Below, one piece after another: positions 15,680-19,855 of a DNA stretch of 19,855 bases (within the stretch, counting starts at the first letter, position 1; the number at the start of each line of letters is the position of its first letter). Source of the stretch: Anammoximicrobium sp032229885 (GTDB lineage: Bacteria > Planctomycetota > Planctomycetia > Pirellulales > Pirellulaceae). The notes under the pieces were generated by a model. The model did not search any database and was not told the origin of the DNA. It worked only from the letters and a program-made list of their open reading frames with translations. The stretch covers positions 1-19,855 of the forward strand of contig JAVYAJ010000209.1 of NCBI GenBank assembly GCA_032229885.1, in the 5' to 3' direction. Position numbers and translations under genes: made by a program.

Positions 15680-17239
15680 TCACGGCAGACGCGGTTTGCG
15701 CGCCGTCTGGCCGTCCTCTTCCACCGGGTACGCCGCGTGTTGTGCTTCCAATGCGGCGATCAGCGCCTGCATCATCCGCCGCAGTTCGGCGGGGCGCGCG
15801 GCGGCCAGGTCCTGGTCTTCGGACGGATCGTCCACCAGGTGGAACAGTTGATACGGCGAGTTGTCCGAGACCTGCGTGGGATAGTAGTGATAGACGACTT
15901 TCCAGGGCCCTTCGCGGTAGCTGGTGAAATAGTCGGTGCGATGCGGAGCGTGCGGATAGTGCATCAGGAACGCTTCGCGCCGCGAGCTGTCGTGTTGTCC
16001 GGCCAGCAGCGTGTTCAGGCGCGCCCCGTCGACCACGTGATCGGGCGGCGGCCGGAGTCCGGCGACGGACAGAATCGTGGGGAACAGATCGTACACCGCC
16101 ACCTGTTGCGTCTGGATCGCGCCGGCGGGGATCGGCAGCGCCTGTTGGTGCGGATTGGCCGCGTCCGGTTTGGCCCACGCCGCGATCAGCGGTACGCGCA
16201 TCCCGCCTTCGTAATGCGAGCCTTTCTTGCCTCGCAGCGGCGCGGCGCACGCGATCTCGTGCGGGCCGCCCAGCGGCGCATCCGTGCCGTTGTCGCCCAG
16301 GAACAGCACCAGCGTATTCTCGGCGACGCCCAGCGATTCCAGGTGATCGAGTAGATCGCCGAGCGACTTGTCCATGCCCTCGATCAACGTGGCGAACGCC
16401 TGGGCAGGCGGTGGCCGGCCGGAATCCCGATAGTGTTCAGCAAAGCGTGGATCGCTGTGAAACGGCGCATGAACCGCGTAATGGGACATGTACAGGAAAA
16501 ACGGATTCCCTGCCCGCACCGCCGCGTCGAGCAGCGTCTTGGCTTCGCGCGTCAACGCCTCGGTCAGAAACGTGTCCGTACCGTGGTATTTTTCTAGATC
16601 GGGCACCGCATAGACCTTATGCCGCGGGCCGCGTCCATAGTTGTCCCGGCCAAAATAGCTGCCGGGCGCGCCGATGGCCGTCCCGCCGACGTTCACCTCG
16701 AATCCCAAGTTTCGCGGATCCGCGCCCTCCGAACCCCAGGGCCCGAAATGCGCCTTGCCCACGTGGATCGTATGGTAGCCGCCGGCTTCGAGAATACGGG
16801 CCAGCGTCACGTCGTCGCGTTTCAGACCCAGCCAGTTCCAGTCCGGCGGACCCAGGGGACCGGCGTTGTTCTTGTCCGGATTGATCCAGTTGGTCGTACG
16901 ATGGCGCGCGGCGTTTTGGCCGGTCATGATCGAGATGCGGCTGGGCGAACAGACGCTCATCGCACAGCAGTTGTTGAACCGAATGCCGGCCGCCGCGAGC
17001 CGTTCCATGTTGGGCGTCCGATAAAAGTCGTTCAGCGGATACCGTTGCGGCTGTCCCGCCGCGTCCGTCAAGAACGGGACGGCGGTATCCATCACGCCCA
17101 TGTCGTCGACCAGAAAGATCACGATGTTGGGTCGCGACTCGGCCGCGTCAGCCGAATCTGGCGCGAGCGGCGCGCCCGATACGACGGCAAGCAAGGCAGC
17201 GACACAGGGGACCGCATTCATCCAGTGGAAAGGACTCAT
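15680..17239 (-). CDS. Exported formylglycine-dependent sulfatase (S1 family)
   Basis: This encodes 519 residues. An N-terminal signal peptide (core about 8-26, Ala-rich end near 33) precedes the alkaline-phosphatase-like fold, which starts at RPNIVIFLVDDMG with metal-binding Asp45 and Asp46. Cys97 in CSPSR is the residue converted to formylglycine. Further family motifs are TGQNAARHR, HVGKAHFG and GDNGTDAPLGG. It should hydrolyse sulfate esters, probably on a sulfated polysaccharide, in the periplasm or outside. It needs a formylglycine-generating enzyme encoded elsewhere. The exact substrate subfamily cannot be told by eye. Met1 at 17239 gives the best signal; no strong Shine-Dalgarno precedes it. 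It is transcribed divergently from an MFS transporter, which may import its product. Confidence 0.93.
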   Translation of the reverse strand: MSPFHWMNAVPCVAALLAVVSGAPLAPDSADAAESRPNIVIFLVDDMGVMDTAVPFLTDAAGQPQRYPLNDFYRTPNMERLAAAGIRFNNCCAMSVCSPSRISIMTGQNAARHRTTNWINPDKNNAGPLGPPDWNWLGLKRDDVTLARILEAGGYHTIHVGKAHFGPWGSEGADPRNLGFEVNVGGTAIGAPGSYFGRDNYGRGPRHKVYAVPDLEKYHGTDTFLTEALTREAKTLLDAAVRAGNPFFLYMSHYAVHAPFHSDPRFAEHYRDSGRPPPAQAFATLIEGMDKSLGDLLDHLESLGVAENTLVLFLGDNGTDAPLGGPHEIACAAPLRGKKGSHYEGGMRVPLIAAWAKPDAANPHQQALPIPAGAIQTQQVAVYDLFPTILSVAGLRPPPDHVVDGARLNTLLAGQHDSSRREAFLMHYPHAPHRTDYFTSYREGPWKVVYHYYPTQVSDNSPYQLFHLVDDPSEDQDLAAARPAELRRMMQALIAALEAQHAAYPVEEDGQTARKPRLP

Positions 17240-17295
17240 CGTCTGAGCTCTCGAGATCGGAGTGTTCGTGGGACCGTCGTTTACAGCCGTGATCT

Positions 17296-17324
17296 ATCGT
17301 ACCGCGGCAGCGAAACGGGGTGAA
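17296..17324 (-). promoter_or_regulatory. Weak promoter candidate for the sulfatase
   Basis: On the minus strand TTCACC (17319-17324) is followed after 17 nt by TACGAT (17296-17301), about 57 nt before the sulfatase start. Each hexamer matches at 4 of 6 bases, so this is a tentative call. Confidence 0.2.
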
Positions 17325-17524
17325 CCCGGCCGGCCGCCACAACAGCCGCTCGTACAGCAAGGCGACTCGGACAAGACCACCCGCGGCAGGCGCCTCGGAT
17401 GCGCCGATCGCGAGCGGGACGATCCATGGCGACCCGCAGCCGGGTTGACCCGCGCAGCGCCCCGCCTGACAATAGGCCGGTCTGGTCGTGGCGCCAACGT
17501 CCGACCGCGGTACTTTTGTTGAAA

Positions 17525-17531
17525 AAGGAAG
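17525..17531 (+). promoter_or_regulatory. Ribosome binding site fixing the MFS start
   Basis: AAGGAAG ends 4 nt before the ATG at 17536. It favours that start over the ATG 48 nt upstream, which would add residues with no relation to the transporter fold. Confidence 0.5.
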
Positions 17532-17535
17532 CTGT

Positions 17536-18939
17536 ATGCAGAGTCCGTCACAGGCAAACGGCGGGGCGAGCCTGGGCGCCGTCGAACGGGTGACATGGTA
17601 TCACTGGGTTGTCGTCCTCATCGCGTCTTTCGGCTGGCTGTTCGATTGTATGGACCAGCGGATCTTTGCCCTGGCTCGCGAGCCGGCGATCCGCGAGCTG
17701 TTGCCGGCCTCGCTGACGCCGGCGGACGAGACGGCGGCCGACCAGAAAAAACGAGAACAGGCGCGCGAAGCGTTGATCAAGACCTGGGGTGGCTGGGCCA
17801 CGGCTATGATGATGATCGGCTGGGCCACCGGCGGGATCATCTTCGGCATCATGAGCGACCGCTGGGGACGCGTCAAAACGATGGTGGTGACGCTGTTGGT
17901 CTACTCGGGTTTCACGGGGCTGTCGGGAATCGCTCACAATCCGTGGGATTTCTTGGCTTACCGGTTTTTGGTGGGATTGGGGGTCGGCGGGATGTTCGGC
18001 GCAGCCACGACGTTGGTGGCCGAGAGCGTGCCCGATCGCGTGCGAGCCATCGCGTTGGGTTCGCTGCAAGCCCTGTCGGCCGCGGGCAACATCATCGGCT
18101 CGCTGTTGAGCACGTATATCCGGCCGGGCCAGGCCGATTTTCTGTTCGGCATGTCGGGGTGGCGAATCCTCTTTTTTGTCGGCATCCTGCCGGCGATTCT
18201 CGTCGTCCCGATCATCTTGATCCTGCGCGAGCCGCGGCGCTGGCGAGAAGCCAAGCAGAAAGCGCGCGAGGCCGGCGGCGCTCAGCATGTGGGCTCGATC
18301 GGCGACCTGTTTGGACATCCCGTCTGGCGGCGAAACTTGCTGGTCGGCGTGTGCTTGGGCTTGGCCGGCATGGCCGGCCTGTGGGGCATCGGGTTCTTCT
18401 CGCCCGAGCTGATCACGGGCGCGCTGAAGGCGCAGGGCGAGCCTCAACACGTGATCGACCTGGTGCGCGGGCGCGCTACCGCGCTGCAGGACGTCGGCGC
18501 ATTCCTGGGGATGGTCGCGTTTACGATCATGGCCACGGTCGTCGGCCGCCGCCCGGCGTTCTTCGTATCGTTCATCCTCTGCCTGGTGATGACCATCTTT
18601 GTCTTCAACCGCTTGCAGACCAGCACGGACGCCTACTGGATGCTGCCGATGATGGGCTTTGCCCAGTTGTCCGTGTTCGGAGGATACTCGATCTACTTTC
18701 CCGAGATCTTCCCGACCCGGCTGCGCGGCACGGGGGTCGGCTTTTGCTACAACACGGTGCGGTATCTGGCGGCCGGCTTTCCGCCGATGCTGATGTATCT
18801 GAACGCGATGATGGTGAGCCACGGCGTCGACGAACCGTTCCGCAAGGCGGCAACCTACATGTCGCTGATCTTCGTGCTGGGGCTGGTTGCGTTGATCTGG
18901 GCGCCGGAGACCAAAGGCCAGCCGTTGCCAGAGGATTGA
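17536..18939 (+). CDS. MFS transporter (sugar/organic anion porter-like)
   Basis: This encodes 467 residues from the ATG at 17536. The first helix (WVVVLIASFGWLFDCMD) is followed by an unusually long charged loop (about residues 38-70, rich in Glu, Lys and Arg), then MFS motif A (GIMSDRWGRVKTM) between helices 2 and 3. A central cytoplasmic loop (about 210-245; REPRRWREAKQKARE) separates the two halves. About twelve helices are visible in total, and the C-terminus APETKGQPLPED is a classic MFS ending. It probably imports a small organic solute by proton or sodium symport across the inner membrane; the substrate cannot be read from sequence. The divergent sulfatase 296 nt away suggests co-regulation, with import of a desulfated sugar or acid as a reasonable guess. 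Confidence 0.9.
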   Translation: MQSPSQANGGASLGAVERVTWYHWVVVLIASFGWLFDCMDQRIFALAREPAIRELLPASLTPADETAADQKKREQAREALIKTWGGWATAMMMIGWATGGIIFGIMSDRWGRVKTMVVTLLVYSGFTGLSGIAHNPWDFLAYRFLVGLGVGGMFGAATTLVAESVPDRVRAIALGSLQALSAAGNIIGSLLSTYIRPGQADFLFGMSGWRILFFVGILPAILVVPIILILREPRRWREAKQKAREAGGAQHVGSIGDLFGHPVWRRNLLVGVCLGLAGMAGLWGIGFFSPELITGALKAQGEPQHVIDLVRGRATALQDVGAFLGMVAFTIMATVVGRRPAFFVSFILCLVMTIFVFNRLQTSTDAYWMLPMMGFAQLSVFGGYSIYFPEIFPTRLRGTGVGFCYNTVRYLAAGFPPMLMYLNAMMVSHGVDEPFRKAATYMSLIFVLGLVALIWAPETKGQPLPED

Positions 18940-19027
18940 CGCGGACGAGACCGCATTGCCCGTAGGGCCGACACAAGCTGGGCTCGCACCGCGCGACACG
19001 GATCGCGTCTGTTCGTGCGCGTCCCAT

Positions 19028-19057
19028 CGAGCGCCCGATGCACGAGCGCCCGATGCA
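19028..19057 (+). repeat. Perfect 2x15-bp tandem duplication
   Basis: CGAGCGCCCGATGCA is repeated at 19028-19042 and 19043-19057, and a third partial unit (CGAGCGCTCG) follows. It lies in the 296-nt gap between the MFS gene and the transposase fragment. Confidence 0.7.
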
Positions 19058-19152
19058 CGAGCGCTCGCTGCGGAGGGGCCACTTGGTGCACGGGCGAGCG
19101 CGGCCGCACGAACGTCCTTCCGCAACGCGGGCGTTGGCCCCCCCGTTATTGG

Positions 19153-19201
19153 CCGTAGGCCCTCGGTCGCCGTGGGCCTCGGTCACCGTAGGCCTACGGC
19201 A
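19153..19201 (+). repeat. Three degenerate 16-17-bp tandem units ending in a palindrome
   Basis: Units begin CCGTAGGCC (19153), CCGTGGGCC (19170) and CCGTAGGCC (19186), each followed by a CTCGGTC- or TACGGC-like half. The last contains a perfect 14-bp palindrome, CCGTAGGCCTACGG, at 19186-19199. Confidence 0.65.
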
Positions 19202-19235
19202 TCGCCCTAGTGCTCTGTCCTTCGTAGATTGATGT

Positions 19236-19685
19236 ATGGTATCCTCCAGGCATTCGTTGATGGAAGAGCGAGTTTTCAAGGAGGGTGTCCTGAAGAAACG
19301 CTATCGAGTAACGTTGACGGAGGATGAGCGTCAGGAACTGCAGTCGATGGTTTCAGTGGGTAAGGCTGCGGCTCGAAAGTTGGTGCGTGCGCGTATCTTG
19401 TTGCTAGCGGATGAAGCGGACGGCGGTCCCGCCAAACGGGACTTGGAAATCGCAGACGTGCTGGGTTGCGGCCGTGCGACGGTCGAACGAGTGCGTACCC
19501 AATTCGTGGAGGAAGGGATCGAGGCGACGTTAAATCCGAAACCGACCACGCGGACTTACGAAAGACGGCTGGACGGCAAGGCGGAAGCGTATCTCGTAGC
19601 GATGGTCTGTGGAGCACCGCCGGAAGGCCGCGGCCGGTGGACGCTACGGCTGCTGGCGGACCAGATGGTTGGTTTAGAGTCTTAG
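19236..19685 (+). pseudogene. IS630-family transposase, N-terminal fragment
   Basis: The frame encodes up to 149 residues matching the helix-turn-helix front half of IS630/Tc1-like transposases: KKRYRVTLTEDERQELQ, then AARKLVRARILLLADEA, GRATVERVRTQFVEEGIEA, and RWTLRLLADQMVGLE. It stops right after this, and the DDE catalytic half is absent from the remaining 170 nt in any frame, so it cannot transpose alone. The family usually starts at Met-Lys-Lys-Arg-Tyr; here that place is a CTG at 19290 with a good AAGGAGG (19278-19284) just before it, whereas the in-frame ATGs at 19236 and 19260 have no ribosome binding site. Either CTG is used or the start has mutated. No terminal inverted repeat was found. 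Confidence 0.8.
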
Positions 19686-19693
19686 TTCGTATC

Positions 19694-19740
19694 ATGCGCG
19701 CACGGTGCGTGCATCTTGTACAGTGGTGTGTACAGTACAC
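19694..19740. repeat. Palindromes and direct repeats beside the transposase fragment
   Basis: An imperfect 21-bp palindrome (19694-19714) is followed by TGTACAGT twice (19717-19724 and 19729-19736). GTGTAC-A-GTACAC at 19728-19740 is a perfect interrupted palindrome. These could be remnants of an element end. Confidence 0.5.
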
Positions 19741-19763
19741 TTGTGGGTTAGTGGCACTGGACT

Positions 19764-19786
19764 GGGTTAGGTGGGGTTGGGGTGGG
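19764..19786 (+). other. G-quadruplex-like tract
   Basis: Four G runs (19764-19766, 19773-19776, 19779-19782, 19784-19786) with loops of 6, 2 and 1 nt fit the standard quadruplex pattern on the plus strand. It is non-coding and lies just downstream of the transposase fragment. Confidence 0.5.
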
Positions 19787-19855
19787 ATGACTGTTGCGCG
19801 CCACAGACGACAGGGGGCGTGTTGGCCGAAGGCCATCACCACCGTAGCCTGGGGC

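Noticed and set aside
19681..19855. Frameshifted continuation of the IS630 transposase
   Set aside because: The other frames give a few suggestive residues (SSYHARTVR) but then no DDE-domain sequence and a stop, so a simple frameshift does not restore the protein.

Overview
The window looks like chromosomal DNA from a GC-rich planctomycete. Evidence: a secreted formylglycine sulfatase, a DUF1207 outer-surface protein, a membrane-anchored Ser/Thr kinase next to a small conserved anti-sigma-like protein, large exported carbohydrate-related proteins, and long non-coding gaps filled with short repeat phrases typical of these genomes. I saw no rRNA, tRNA or CRISPR array. Assignments come from motif recognition by eye; no database search was run.

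Layout. (1) 94-4921, minus strand: a 1016-residue exported multidomain protein (CBM9-like front end, probable TIM-barrel glycoside-hydrolase-like back end), preceded by an exported protein with the polysaccharide pyruvyl transferase fold. (2) 4922-6028: a 1.1 kb gap with inverted and tandem repeats. (3) 6029-7057, plus: a DUF1207 exported protein. (4) 7058-7632: a repeat-bearing gap. (5) 7633-8607, plus: UDP-glucuronate decarboxylase (UDP-xylose synthase), overlapping tail-to-tail by 7 nt with (6) a Ser/Thr kinase (8601-10220, minus) and, upstream of it, a 134-residue anti-sigma-like protein (10440-10844, minus). (7) 11371-15668, plus: LarC and a PMCA-type P-type ATPase, joined by an ATGA overlap. 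(8) 15680-18939: a sulfatase (minus) and an MFS transporter (plus) transcribed divergently. (9) 18940-19855: tandem repeats, an IS630-type transposase fragment, palindromes and a G-rich quadruplex-like tract.

How the genes may work together (inference). The left part concerns sugars and the cell surface: two exported carbohydrate-active-like proteins, UDP-xylose synthesis, and a sulfatase/MFS pair that could desulfate and import a substrate. The kinase plus anti-sigma-like pair is a signalling unit lacking a sigma-factor gene at the expected place. The LarC-ATPase operon links nickel-pincer cofactor assembly to a cation pump.

The most unusual points are: the pyruvyl-transferase-fold protein is exported and has Glu where the family's PEP-binding Arg normally sits; the LarC/ATPase translational coupling; the ATPase's long acidic insert and extra hydrophobic segments; and a nine-codon leader ORF whose stop overlaps the DUF1207 start codon.
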